Below, one piece after another: positions 43,588 to 54,483 of a stretch of DNA of 64,000 nucleotides (position 1 is the first letter of the stretch; each line of letters starts with the position of its first letter). The notes beneath the pieces were generated by a model. It saw only the letters and a program-made list of their open reading frames with translations, was not told where the DNA came from and searched no databases. Source of the stretch: Hymenobacter psychrophilus. Lineage in GTDB: Bacteria > Bacteroidota > Bacteroidia > Cytophagales > Hymenobacteraceae. The DNA lies in NCBI RefSeq assembly GCF_900107135.1, contig NZ_FNOV01000002.1, positions 62,001-126,000 on the forward strand, read 5' to 3'. The position numbers and the translations under genes were made by a program.

Positions 43588-45607
43588 AATCCTCCTTCAC
43601 GAACCGCGCACGGACCGCTGAGCCATCGGGGCTGAGCAGGCGCAGCTGGTAGAGGCCGGGAGCCAGTGCGGCGGTTTGCAGCACTGGCCGGGCGGCGGCC
43701 ACCGTCTGGCGAAGCACTACACGGCCCGCGGCGTCAATTACTTCGGCCTGCGCGCTTGGGCCACTGAAATCAGCCAGACGCAACTGGTTGCGGCAGGGGT
43801 TAGGATACACGCTTAGCTGGGGCAGGCGGGCCGTTTGGTTGGCCGTGATAATACCCCCATCGCGCACCGCCGGGCCGGTAGTGGCGTTAAGCAGCCATTG
43901 GTCGGGGTCGATTTCGATGCTGACTACCGCACGCGACTCAGCTACGGCCAGCGTGCGCACGGGCTGCGTCTGGGCGAAGCGGATGATGCGGGTGCTGTTG
44001 TCGGCGAAGGTCAGGCGGTAGTCAATATCGGTCTGGAAGAAGGGCGTAACCGTGGGCATCGAGGCAGTTTGGGTGCTTTGCAGGTACACCTGGCCACCGG
44101 TCTGGTTCCAGCGCAGGGTAAATGTAGGGTAGCCCTCGCCCCGAAACCATTGGTCGAAAAAGTACTGCAGTGGGCGGCCAGCTTCGGCCTCAAACAGCCG
44201 CTGCAGGTCGCGGGTGCGGGCCGTGCTGCCACGGTAGGTGCTTTGGTAAGTACGCAGCACCCGGAAAAACTTGGCGTCGTCGTTGAGCAGGTAGCGTAGC
44301 ATATGGATGACGGCCGCCCCCTTTTTGTAGCTGAGCCGCGAGCTGAAGATGCGGCCTACGTTGCTGGTATCACTCACGAACAGGCTGCCGCCGGGCTGGC
44401 TCAGGGCCGAACCGTGGGCCTGATCGAGCCAGCTGCGGGCGGCGGCCGGCGTAGAAAACGCGTTCAGCGAAAGGTACTCGCCATAGGAAGCAAAGCCTTC
44501 ATTCAGCCAGATGTCCTCCCAGGCCCCGCAGGTTACGTTGTCGCCGAACCACTGGTGGAACAGCTCGTGCGCCGTGAGCGTGAAGTTGAAGCCGTCCTGG
44601 GTGGTCATGGTCTGGTGCTCCATGCCGCCGCCGATGGGCGCCATGCTGTGGCCGTACTTCTCGTTGGCAAACGGGTAGAGGCCCACCAGAGCCGAGTAGT
44701 TTTCAATGAAGCCCGGCGTACGGTCGATTTCGGTGCGGTAGAAATTGAGCGCGGCCTGGTTGTACACGTAGTTGACGATGGGGATGCGCGGGCCACCGGC
44801 GGGGTTGGCGTAATTCACGTACTCGACGTAGGGCGCCACGGCCACCGAAATCAGGTAGTAGTCAATCGGGTGGCGCGACTTCCATTCGTAGCGGGCCTCG
44901 TTGTTGGGCAGGCTGGTTACGCGCTCCAGTACACCGTTGGAGCCTACTTTATTGGTGGCGGCCGTGGTCACCCACACATCGGTCGAGTCGGCTTTGTCGG
45001 TGAGCACCTGTTTGCAGGGCCACCACTCGTAGGCGTTGTAGGGCTCCGACAGGCTCCAGGTGGTACTCACGTTGTAGGTGGGGGCAATTCGCGTATTGAG
45101 GGCGTTGCCGATGGCCGCTGCATTGCTGTTGGGGGCCGTACCGTTGTAGGTAATGCGGGCCTCAAAAACGGTGTTGGGAGCTACTGGCCGGGCCAGGCCC
45201 ACGGTTACGTCGCCCTGGCCCTTGCGGCGCAGGCCGGTGCTGGCCTGCCCGTCTACTGTTATTGATCCGATGGTGAAGGTGTTGAACAGCTCGAAGGCCA
45301 GCGAATCGAGGGGCTGGTTGCCAGTGCGGGCCCGGATGGTAACCGTGCCGCCCACGTTGCGCGAGTTGTTGGCCAGCCGGATATCGAGCTTGTAATACTT
45401 CACGTCGTAGCCGGCCATTTTCTGGCGGTGGCTGAGGCTGGCGTAGGCCGGGCGGGCTGCGGCACCGGTATGCACGCGGGCGCAGGCGTCGGCCGCCGAG
45501 CCGTCGAGGTCGGTAGCGACGGGCCGGTAGGCGGGCAGCTGGGCATTGGCCGACAGGCTGCCCGCCAGCAGGCCGCCCATAGTCAGCAGAAAAGTAGAAA
45601 GGTGCAT
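43586..45607 (-). CDS. M1 family metallopeptidase with T9SS type A sorting domain
   Basis: A 673-residue secreted aminopeptidase. Signal peptide about 1-23 (STFLLTMGGLLAGSLSANAQ). The M1 catalytic core has GGGMEHQTMT (exopeptidase motif, with His where Asn is common), HELFHQWFGD (HExxH) and the zinc Glu in NEGFASYGEYL. The last 80 residues are a type IX secretion C-terminal domain: LPQLSVYPNPCRNQLRL, ARPVLQTAALAPGLYQLRLL and RARFVKED. So it should cross the outer membrane and be released or surface-anchored. Single gene. Confidence 0.93.
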   Translation of the reverse strand: MHLSTFLLTMGGLLAGSLSANAQLPAYRPVATDLDGSAADACARVHTGAAARPAYASLSHRQKMAGYDVKYYKLDIRLANNSRNVGGTVTIRARTGNQPLDSLAFELFNTFTIGSITVDGQASTGLRRKGQGDVTVGLARPVAPNTVFEARITYNGTAPNSNAAAIGNALNTRIAPTYNVSTTWSLSEPYNAYEWWPCKQVLTDKADSTDVWVTTAATNKVGSNGVLERVTSLPNNEARYEWKSRHPIDYYLISVAVAPYVEYVNYANPAGGPRIPIVNYVYNQAALNFYRTEIDRTPGFIENYSALVGLYPFANEKYGHSMAPIGGGMEHQTMTTQDGFNFTLTAHELFHQWFGDNVTCGAWEDIWLNEGFASYGEYLSLNAFSTPAAARSWLDQAHGSALSQPGGSLFVSDTSNVGRIFSSRLSYKKGAAVIHMLRYLLNDDAKFFRVLRTYQSTYRGSTARTRDLQRLFEAEAGRPLQYFFDQWFRGEGYPTFTLRWNQTGGQVYLQSTQTASMPTVTPFFQTDIDYRLTFADNSTRIIRFAQTQPVRTLAVAESRAVVSIEIDPDQWLLNATTGPAVRDGGIITANQTARLPQLSVYPNPCRNQLRLADFSGPSAQAEVIDAAGRVVLRQTVAAARPVLQTAALAPGLYQLRLLSPDGSAVRARFVKED

Positions 45608-45771
45608 ATAATTAATACGGGTGGGAAAGTGAATACGGAGCCCAAGATACGGCCCGGCCGCTCAAAACCAGCGGCTTGAACCCGCCACCCGCCACTCATT
45701 TTCTGCATCGGGGCCGACGGCTAATCAAGCAGGCCCCCAAAGTGGGAGCGGGCCGCCGGACGCAACCGAAA

Positions 45772-45811
45772 AGACCACCCCCAATACCTGAGCAGGTATT
45801 GGGGGTGGTCT
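45772..45811. terminator. 19-bp perfect hairpin downstream of the CoxIII-like gene
   Basis: Arms 45772-45790 and 45793-45811 with a 2-base loop, 25 bp past the minus-strand stop. No T-run. Confidence 0.65.
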
Positions 45812-45836
45812 GAAGTTTACCGGCCGGCTTGCAGGA

Positions 45837-46481
45837 CTAATATAGAAATAGAAAGGCTCCGAATAGGGCAATCCAGAGGCCGTCGATGAAGTGCCAGTAG
45901 AGCGTAACCATGCGTAGCTGAAGACGGCGGTAAGGATTGCGGATGAACACGAGCGTGCGCACGGCGTCGGCGGCGGCATAGTGGGTGCGTATCAGCAGCA
46001 CCAGCAAAAACAGCATGCCGCCCAGCAGGTGCGCAATGTGCAGGGCCGAAAGCAAATACACGAACGAGCCGCTGGCCATACCATCAAAAAATACGCCCTG
46101 GGCCATCAGCTCGCGCCAGCCCAGTACCTGCAGGCCGGCAAAAACGCAGCTTAGTAGCAGCGTGGCCCCGAGGCAGCGGCGCAGCGTGGGCAGGTCGTCG
46201 TGGGCGTAGATGCGGCTGGCCTGGGCAATAACGTAGCTGCTGGCCAGCAGTACAATGGTGCTCAGCGAAAAAAAGCGTGGCAACGCAAATACTCCGCTGG
46301 GCGCCCCGTCCCGGAAATGCGTGAAGGCGTAGGCCCCAACCAGCACCACAAACAGCGCCGTAATTCCGGCCAAGCCCACGTAAAGCATCATCAGCAGCGG
46401 AGGCAGCCGCTCCATGCGCTGGAAGGCGGAAGCCGGGCGGGTGGAACCCACTTTTCTGGGGGAGTTGTGGTCGGAATTCAT
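45837..46481 (-). CDS. Heme-copper oxidase subunit III-like protein
   Basis: A 214-residue membrane protein from the ATG at 46481 (MNSDHNSPRKVGSTRP). Five hydrophobic helices: LLMMLYVGLAGITALFVVLVG, FFSLSTIVLLASSYVIAQA, LRRCLGATLLLSCVFAGLQVL, FVYLLSALHIAHLLGGMLFL and a last one with VTLYWHFIDGLWIALFG. The motifs SALHIAHLLGG and YWHFIDGLW are typical of cytochrome c/quinol oxidase subunit III. No other oxidase gene is adjacent, so it is either an orphan copy or assembled with subunits encoded elsewhere. Confidence 0.85.
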   Translation of the reverse strand: MNSDHNSPRKVGSTRPASAFQRMERLPPLLMMLYVGLAGITALFVVLVGAYAFTHFRDGAPSGVFALPRFFSLSTIVLLASSYVIAQASRIYAHDDLPTLRRCLGATLLLSCVFAGLQVLGWRELMAQGVFFDGMASGSFVYLLSALHIAHLLGGMLFLLVLLIRTHYAAADAVRTLVFIRNPYRRLQLRMVTLYWHFIDGLWIALFGAFLFLY

Positions 46482-46656
46482 GAGCGGGAAGAACGGACGG
46501 GCATACGTAGTGCAAACCAAGTGGCGGGCCTTTAGTTCCGGTGGGCCGACGGCGTGCGCCGGCCCACTGGACCATTACCAGAGTACGCAAAACAGTCCTT
46601 ACCATTCGTACGTCTTTCGGGCCGGTTTTCTCGGTATTCCGCTACCGGCCCGCCCC

Positions 46657-47004
46657 TTACAGCTTGCGAAAAAACGAGCCTATTTTACCGAACACCGCGT
46701 TGATGGTAATCTTCGGGCTGCTGCCGGCCCCAAATGTGACGTGGGTTTTGCCGGCCACCCGCAAGTCGAGCACCAGGCCCAGCTGCCGGGCTAGGTCGTT
46801 GAGCTGCTGCAGCGGATCGGAGCCGGGTGGTGCTTTGGGTTTGGGCGGCGCGTGGGGGTCTTTGGGCGGACCGGCCGTTATCTTGTCGAATACGCGCTGG
46901 CTGGGGAAATTGACAATCAGGTAGCCCCCCGTGCCTGCTATCTGCACCTCGTCGCCATCGAGCGACACCACCAGCTGCGCTTCAATATCGAGGCCGCTAG
47001 CCAA
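46657..47004 (-). CDS. Hypothetical protein, second of an overlapping pair
   Basis: 115 residues, starting at a TTG at 47004 that overlaps the end of the previous gene in TTGGCTAG, so translation is probably coupled. The first 45 residues are beta-rich (LDIEAQLVVSLDGDEVQIAG, GGYLIVNFPSQ), then a Pro-rich linker (KDPHAPPKPKAPPGSD) and a C-terminal half LQQLNDLARQLGLVLDLRVA, ending GKIGSFFRKL. No signal peptide. No family recognised. Confidence 0.55.
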   Translation of the reverse strand: MASGLDIEAQLVVSLDGDEVQIAGTGGYLIVNFPSQRVFDKITAGPPKDPHAPPKPKAPPGSDPLQQLNDLARQLGLVLDLRVAGKTHVTFGAGSSPKITINAVFGKIGSFFRKL

Positions 47005-47236
47005 GAGTATTGGGGCTGGGGTTGGCGGGCGGCAGGGCGCCGGAAGGGGGATTTTCGCCCCGGGTGCGGATGCGCAGCGCGCCGTTGAGCCGCCAGGTTG
47101 TGGGCGTGCCGGGGTTCTGGGCGTTGGGCACCTGCAACTCCATCTGATCGAAGTTCAGCGCCAGCTCGACGCCGCCCGAAAGCTTGGAGAGCAGCGAAGC
47201 GGCCGTGTCGGCCCAGGAGGTAGGTTGTTCGGGCAT
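46997..47236 (-). CDS. Hypothetical protein, first of an overlapping pair
   Basis: 79 residues from the ATG at 47236 (MPEQPTSWADTAASLLSKLS). The middle, GGVELALNFDQMELQVPNAQ, and WRLNGALRIRTRGENP resemble the beta-rich start of the downstream gene in style (short strands of alternating hydrophobics), so the two may be related or form a complex. It ends ANPSPNTLG with a stop overlapping the next start by 8 nt. Function unknown. Confidence 0.55.
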   Translation of the reverse strand: MPEQPTSWADTAASLLSKLSGGVELALNFDQMELQVPNAQNPGTPTTWRLNGALRIRTRGENPPSGALPPANPSPNTLG

Positions 47237-47513
47237 GGTTGGTAAGTAAGGTGATGGATTGGTGATGAGTGGGCTGCGGTTGGCCACTTGGTTCGGGGGC
47301 GGTGTTCAGCGCGCCGCACAGAATGACGTTCTTGCCCCGGCAACTGGCCGCCGCAACTCTGCAAACGCCATTGTGCGGCCCAAGTTACGGTTTTGAGCGG
47401 GCACGGCTTTTGCCTGCACTGCTATATACCCGGCAGAATCCAAAAGGGCCGGCCTGCGTATGCAGGGCTTGTGACCGGTTTTGCCGGTCCGTTTTCTTAC
47501 TTCGCTCTTCCCT

Positions 47514-48329
47514 ATGTCCCCCACCTACTTCGTGTCCCTGGTCACCGGCCTGCTGGCTTCGGCGGCCCTGCAGGCTCAAACGCTTCCGGCAGGCCCCGCT
47601 CCCGCCGCTACTCCAGCTGCCAACTGCCCGCACCCCTTCGGCCTAGCCGACAACATGGCCCGCCATTTTACTTTGCAGGACGGACGAGGCAAAACCACGG
47701 GTTTCGTACACCAGCGCGTGGTGAGCCTGGGCACCGAGCAGAACAAGAAAAAAACCCAGACGACCAATACCGCGCTGCTGAAAAGCGGTACTTACGACGC
47801 CAAAGGTCGCCTGTTGTATCTGCGCGACCTTACCTTCCGGTGCCGCCAGGATACAGCCTTCACCGATGGTCTCGACCAGCTTAACCCCGCTCAACTCAGT
47901 TCGTTCCGCGACCGGCTGCTCACCTACTCCCCTTCGCCTCTGCCCTGGCCCAACCAGCCCGCCGTGGGCTCAGAATTGCCCAGTGGCGGAATTATGGTTG
48001 ATGTGCGGAGTTCGGCCGTGGATATTGCGAAGGTGTATGCCACCGTAAGCAAGCGCCGCGTAACGGGCCAGGAAACGGTTACGACGCCCGCCGGCACCTT
48101 CGCGTGCTACAAGGTGGAGGCCGAGCTGGAAACTGCTACCGTGGCCCGCGCCGACCTAAAGCTGGCTTCTACAATGCGGGTGGTAGACTACTATGCGCCC
48201 GCAGTAGGGCTGGTAAAGTCGGAGATGTATGATAAAAAGGGCCGGTTGGAGCAGGTACGGCTGCTGACAGGGCTGGACCAGTCGGCGGGCGCCGTTACAA
48301 AGGAGACGAGTAAGCGCAAAAAGTTATAA
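47514..48329 (+). CDS. DUF3108/TapB-like secreted protein
   Basis: 271 residues from the ATG at 47514 with signal peptide (SPTYFVSLVTGLLASAALQAQ). The beta-rich body has a conserved-looking VTTPAGTFACYKVEAELETA followed by VVDYYAPAVGLVKSEMYDKK, the pattern of DUF3108/TapB-like proteins (a [TS]P-x-G-x-[FL]-x-C-x-[KR]-V segment, then a P-x-[YV]-G-x-[VF] segment). The protein at 53726-54436 has the same segment (VETPLGRLTCQRVTAES). Likely periplasmic. Basic C-terminal tail SKRKKL. Confidence 0.7.
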   Translation: MSPTYFVSLVTGLLASAALQAQTLPAGPAPAATPAANCPHPFGLADNMARHFTLQDGRGKTTGFVHQRVVSLGTEQNKKKTQTTNTALLKSGTYDAKGRLLYLRDLTFRCRQDTAFTDGLDQLNPAQLSSFRDRLLTYSPSPLPWPNQPAVGSELPSGGIMVDVRSSAVDIAKVYATVSKRRVTGQETVTTPAGTFACYKVEAELETATVARADLKLASTMRVVDYYAPAVGLVKSEMYDKKGRLEQVRLLTGLDQSAGAVTKETSKRKKL

Positions 48330-48365
48330 ATTCAGGCTTTCTCCTGCTTTTCTTTCCTCCGGCCT

Positions 48366-48884
48366 ATGCGTCCTCTACTTCTTCTGCCCGCGGCGCTGCT
48401 CCTATTTGGTGCCTGCCAGCAATCGGCTTGCACTTCAGAAACGGCTACTACCGGCGGCGCCAAAGCTGCCCCGGCCACCAACGCTACGCCGCAGGGCAAA
48501 ACCTACGGCGCGGCCGTTACGCGTGCGGGCGCTCAGCCGCTTTCGGCCCTGCCTACGCTGCTCGGGACCCAGGACTCAGCCCAGGTGAAGCTGGTGGGCA
48601 CCGCCAACGAGGTGTGCCAGGCCAAGGGTTGCTGGATGACGATGAAGCTGGCCGATGGCCGCGACATGCGCGTGAAGTTCAAGGATTATGCCTTCTTCGT
48701 GCCCAAGGACATCAGCGGCAAAACCATTGTCATCAACGGCTGGGCCCACCGCGAAACCGTACCCGTAGCCGACCTGCAGCATTACGCCAAGGATGCCGGT
48801 AAATCGGCCGCCGAAATTGCCGCCATTACCGAGCCGCAACAGCAGCTCAACTTCGAAGCCGACGGCGTATTGGTGCAGGAGTAG
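48366..48884 (+). CDS. DUF4920 domain-containing lipoprotein
   Basis: 172 residues. Lipoprotein signal RPLLLLPAALLLFGAC with Cys16, followed by a Ser/Thr/Ala-rich spacer. The domain (about 45-172) shows the DUF4920 core: GTANEVCQAKGCWMTMKLAD, RDMRVKFKDYAFFVPKDISG and the closing QQLNFEADGVLVQE. Two cysteines in VCQAKGCW are family-typical and could bind a metal or form a disulfide. The family is common in Bacteroidota, function unknown. Starts 37 bp after the previous gene; probable operon. Confidence 0.88.
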   Translation: MRPLLLLPAALLLFGACQQSACTSETATTGGAKAAPATNATPQGKTYGAAVTRAGAQPLSALPTLLGTQDSAQVKLVGTANEVCQAKGCWMTMKLADGRDMRVKFKDYAFFVPKDISGKTIVINGWAHRETVPVADLQHYAKDAGKSAAEIAAITEPQQQLNFEADGVLVQE

Positions 48885-48905
48885 CACTATGTCAACTGCC
48901 TGCGG

Positions 48906-51118
<2,213 letters not shown>

Positions 51119-51191
51119 CGCCTGGCAGCCTGGCCGTGCAACAAGACTGGCTTGGCTGCGTTTTTACATATCTCTCACTTAACTATTTACC

Positions 51192-51638
51192 ATGTTTCGG
51201 TACCTGTTTCTCACTGTTCTGGCTTTCGCCCCACTAACCTTGCTGGCCCAAGCCCCTGCACCAATCGTACCGGCATCTCTGCCTACGGCCGTAATCGGAG
51301 CTATTGTGCCATCGGCCGTCCCGGTATCATCGGTAGCCGAGGTCAATAAAACGCTCCGGCAGCCCAACGTGGTGCTGCTCGATGTGCGCACGCCCGAGGA
51401 GTACGCTACGGGGCACCTTGCCGGCGCCGGCAACCTCGACTTCCGCGCCCCCGATTTAGGCGCGCAGCTGCAGCAGCTGGACCGCAACAAAACCTACGTC
51501 CTCTACTGTGCCTCTGGCAACCGCAGCAACAAAACGGCTATGCTAATGCAGGAAAAAGGCTTTCTGCACGTTGTGAATGCCGGTGCTTACCAAGATTTAA
51601 AGGACAAAGTGCAGCTCGAAGTCAAAAAGAAAAAGTAG
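51192..51638 (+). CDS. Secreted rhodanese-like domain protein
   Basis: 148 residues from the ATG at 51192 with signal peptide (FRYLFLTVLAFAPLTLLAQA). Single rhodanese domain about 45-140: VVLLDVRTPEEYATGHLAGA, active-site loop YCASGNRSN with Cys106, then FLHVVNAGAYQD. Acts in the periplasm on sulfur transfer or as a redox/phosphatase-like module; the substrate cannot be told. Ends in a basic KKKK tail. The upstream in-frame extension (from 51152) is not protein-like. Confidence 0.9.
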   Translation: MFRYLFLTVLAFAPLTLLAQAPAPIVPASLPTAVIGAIVPSAVPVSSVAEVNKTLRQPNVVLLDVRTPEEYATGHLAGAGNLDFRAPDLGAQLQQLDRNKTYVLYCASGNRSNKTAMLMQEKGFLHVVNAGAYQDLKDKVQLEVKKKK

Positions 51639-51665
51639 CAAGCCGAAGCTCGCCACACAAAAAAT

Positions 51666-51699
51666 CCCCTGACGTCAGCACAGACATCAGGGGCTTTTT
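51666..51699. terminator. Bidirectional terminator between convergent genes
   Basis: CCCCTGA...TCAGGGG stem (51666-51672, 51687-51693) plus inner GTC/GAC pairs, flanked by A and T runs. Confidence 0.85.
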
Positions 51700-51721
51700 G
51701 CTTTTGCTCTTCGACTTCAGC

Positions 51722-52645
51722 CTAGAAGCTTTGCACCATGCTGTTGTGCAGGGTGCGGGGGCTCCAGTAGCCGCTGGCAATAATGCGGCGGATGGTGAAA
51801 AGCGGGTCCTGCTGGTCGCGCTTTTCGGCCAGGATGAAGGCCGCGTCCATGCCACGCTTCTTCAGCTCCGGAATGGCTTCGGGGTTCCAGAGGCCAAAGG
51901 GGAAGGCGAAGTAGTTGACTTTCTTGCCCGTAATTTCTTCGAGCACTTTGGTCGGCTTCTCAATCTGAGTTACCCAATCCTGGCCCTGGTATTTCTTCAC
52001 GTTGTGGTGGTCCCAGGTGTGCGAACCGATGACGTTGCCCTCGTCGGAGAGCTGCTTTACCTGCGCCTTGCTCATGTAGCGGGGCCGGCCCAGGCTCACC
52101 GTCATAATAAAGTACACGGCCTTGAAACCGTGCTTTTCGAGCGTGGGGCGGGCCACCGTGAACTGGTCGAGGTCGGTATCGTCGAAGGTGAGCATAACCG
52201 GCTTGCTGGGCAGCGGGGCGCCGGTGGTGAGGTTGGCATACAGCTGGTCGGGCAGGATGGCGTGGTAGCCCGAGTCGGCCAGCATCTGCATCTGGGCCTT
52301 GAACTGGGCCACCGGAATGATGTAATCCTTAGCGCCTTTGGAGTCGGATGATTTCCAATCGCGAATCTGGTGGTAGCACAGAATGGGTACCTGCGGGCGG
52401 GCCAGGATAGTAACGGCATCGGCCCGCTGGCCGACCGGGATGGTAGCCGGGGTGCCGTTGTTCAGGTCGGCAGCCGTGGCGTTGCCGGCGGTGGGGGTGT
52501 TAGCCGTCAGGGCCGAGTCGGCGGCTATTTCGGTGGCGGCCGCGGCGGCTTCGGTACCGGCGGCGGTTTTGGTTTCGGTGCAGGCGGGCAGCGCGGCCAG
52601 GGTGGCCAGCGCGGCGGCCAGCACGGGGTACTTCGTAAACTTCAT
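51722..52645 (-). CDS. Polysaccharide deacetylase family lipoprotein
   Basis: 307 residues from the ATG at 52645. Lipoprotein signal with Cys22 (AALATLAALPAC), then an Ala/Thr-rich spacer to about residue 80. The NodB-homology domain begins VPILCYHQIRDW and includes VMLTFDDTDLDQF (metal Asp pair), IGSHTWDHHNV (metal His pair) and NYFAFPFGLWN. Probably de-N-acetylates an envelope or surface polysaccharide, tethered to a membrane. Divergent from dapA, 139 bp between starts. Confidence 0.9.
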   Translation of the reverse strand: MKFTKYPVLAAALATLAALPACTETKTAAGTEAAAAATEIAADSALTANTPTAGNATAADLNNGTPATIPVGQRADAVTILARPQVPILCYHQIRDWKSSDSKGAKDYIIPVAQFKAQMQMLADSGYHAILPDQLYANLTTGAPLPSKPVMLTFDDTDLDQFTVARPTLEKHGFKAVYFIMTVSLGRPRYMSKAQVKQLSDEGNVIGSHTWDHHNVKKYQGQDWVTQIEKPTKVLEEITGKKVNYFAFPFGLWNPEAIPELKKRGMDAAFILAEKRDQQDPLFTIRRIIASGYWSPRTLHNSMVQSF

Positions 52646-52783
52646 GGATGAATGGGGCGCGGGCCGCCAAGTAACGGGCCGCAAGGGGAAAATGCAGTGG
52701 AAGAAAAGCAGATGAACCTTAATGCCGGCGGCCGTATCTTGCCGCTGGTCAATCTACCTACAAAGCAACCGCTTATTTCCCGC

Positions 52784-53653
52784 ATGGACAAACTCCGTGG
52801 CACCGGCGTAGCCCTGGTTACGCCCTTCCTCCCCTCCCCCGACCGCGCCGTGGACTACCCGGCCCTGCGCCGCCTCATCGATTTCCAGCTCGATAACGGC
52901 ACCGACTACCTTGTTATCAACGGCACCACCGCCGAATCGCCCACCCTGACTGTTGAGGAGCGCACCGAAATTCGGCGCGTGGCCCTGGAGCACACGGCCG
53001 GCCGCGCCCCGCTGGTATACGGCCTGGGCGGCAACGACACGGCCGCGCTGGTGCGCAGCCTGGCAACCACCGACCTGAGCGGCTACGACGCGCTGCTCTC
53101 GGCCTCGCCCTACTACAACAAGCCCAGCCAGCGCGGCATCATCGCCCACTACCAAGCCCTGGCCGACGCCTCGCCGGTGCCGGTGCTGCTCTACAACGTG
53201 CCCGGCCGCACCAGCTCCAACCTGACGGCCGCCACCACCCTGGAGCTGGCCCAGCATCCCAACATCATCGGCATCAAGGAAGCCAGCGGCAACCTGGAGC
53301 AGTGCATCGCCATTGCCGCCGCCAAGCCCGCCGACTTCCTGCTGATTTCGGGAGATGATATGATGACGACGGCGCTTATCAGCTTCGGCGGCGCGGGCAT
53401 TATCTCGGTGCTGGCCAACGCCTTCCCCCGCCGCTTTTCCGACATGACCCGCGCCGCCCTGAACGGCGACTTCGCCGGGGCCAGCCAACTGCTGTTCGGC
53501 TTCACCCAGCTCAACCCGCTGATGTATGAGGAAAGCAACCCGGTAGGCGTGAAGGCTGCGCTGGCCGCCCAGGGTTTGTGCTCGGATGCCGTACGGCTGC
53601 CGCTCATGGAGGCCAGTAAGACGCTGACTGGCCGGATTAGGGAGTTGCTGTAG
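52784..53653 (+). CDS. dapA: 4-hydroxy-tetrahydrodipicolinate synthase
   Basis: A 289-residue class I aldolase, first committed step of diaminopimelate/lysine synthesis (pyruvate plus aspartate semialdehyde). The start is the ATG at 52784 (MDKLRGTGVALVTPFLPS). Conserved: INGTTAESPTLTVEER (substrate loop), SASPYYNKPSQRGIIAHYQA, VLLYNVPGRT (Tyr) and IIGIKEASGNLEQC (Schiff-base Lys). Together with dapD in this window it indicates the succinylase DAP route. Confidence 0.96.
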   Translation: MDKLRGTGVALVTPFLPSPDRAVDYPALRRLIDFQLDNGTDYLVINGTTAESPTLTVEERTEIRRVALEHTAGRAPLVYGLGGNDTAALVRSLATTDLSGYDALLSASPYYNKPSQRGIIAHYQALADASPVPVLLYNVPGRTSSNLTAATTLELAQHPNIIGIKEASGNLEQCIAIAAAKPADFLLISGDDMMTTALISFGGAGIISVLANAFPRRFSDMTRAALNGDFAGASQLLFGFTQLNPLMYEESNPVGVKAALAAQGLCSDAVRLPLMEASKTLTGRIRELL

Positions 53654-53676
53654 GTTTCAGTAGCAGTTACTAAAAC

Positions 53677-53707
53677 AGCTGGCCGCTTCTTAGAGGAGCG
53701 GCCAGCT
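53677..53707. terminator. Terminator between dapA and a convergent lipoprotein gene
   Basis: 11-bp perfect stem AGCTGGCCGCT / AGCGGCCAGCT (53677-53687, 53697-53707), flanked by AAAAC and ATTTTC. Confidence 0.75.
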
Positions 53708-53725
53708 ATTTTCTATGAATAGCTA

Positions 53726-54436
53726 TTACTGCTCACCGAAATAAGCGCCCGCCTCAAACTTATTCTCTATCCCAACCGACACCAGCTCAAACCGCAGCCG
53801 CTGCCCGTCGATATTGCGGTAATCCAGCTCCACAAAGCCATACCGGGGGTGGAAGAGCAGTTGTAGCGCCGACTCGCCCACCGGGGAGTGGGATTCGGCC
53901 GTCACGCGCTGGCACGTCAGGCGGCCGAGCGGCGTCTCTACAGCTTGGGTACCCTCGGCTTTATAGTGAGTACGGACCACTATATCTCCCTTCCACACTG
54001 CCCAGGCCGGATTTGAATAATGGTCTCCCACTGCCAACTCCCAATCCCACTCCTGCCCAGTCTGAAAGGGTAGCTTGATTTCTGGGAAAGGACTTAACTC
54101 CAGAATATTGTATTCATCAAAACGAGGCGGATGAATCCATACACCATTAGGGCCTTCTTTTACCCCTGTTCCTCTACGATTGTCAGCGTTTTTCCAGCGG
54201 ATTCCATTTTGAGTGCTATCGATATTCCAAACTATACCAGTCGAGGTTAGGGACACCGTATCTACTACGAAATGTCGGCCCTCATGAAACCGACTTACCA
54301 AGTAAGTGAACTCCCGGTTTTGGGTGAAAATGGGCGCATAAGCAGCCTCCGCCTTTTCAGGTGGCTGCTTAACTTGGGTTTGGCAGCCAGCTAGCAGCAA
54401 CCCAAACCCAACTAAGCCCCTTAATCTATTGGTCAT
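53726..54436 (-). CDS. Hypothetical lipoprotein, DUF3108/TapB-like
   Basis: 236 residues. Lipoprotein signal with Cys18 (RGLVGFGLLLAGC). Beta-rich with a conserved-looking C-terminal third: GTQAVETPLGRLTCQRVTAE, then LLFHPRYGFVELDYRNIDGQ. This matches the segment pattern seen in the protein at 47514-48329 and suggests the same DUF3108/TapB-like fold. Slightly lower GC and more varied codon use than its neighbours. Confidence 0.65.
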   Translation of the reverse strand: MTNRLRGLVGFGLLLAGCQTQVKQPPEKAEAAYAPIFTQNREFTYLVSRFHEGRHFVVDTVSLTSTGIVWNIDSTQNGIRWKNADNRRGTGVKEGPNGVWIHPPRFDEYNILELSPFPEIKLPFQTGQEWDWELAVGDHYSNPAWAVWKGDIVVRTHYKAEGTQAVETPLGRLTCQRVTAESHSPVGESALQLLFHPRYGFVELDYRNIDGQRLRFELVSVGIENKFEAGAYFGEQ

Positions 54437-54483
54437 GCCAAAGGAATCAGCGTCATCACGATCAATCAGCGAAAATCAGTGAT

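Noticed and set aside
44303..45265. 320-codon frame opposite the M1 peptidase gene
   Set aside because: Shadow frame; the sense gene has HExxH and a T9SS domain.
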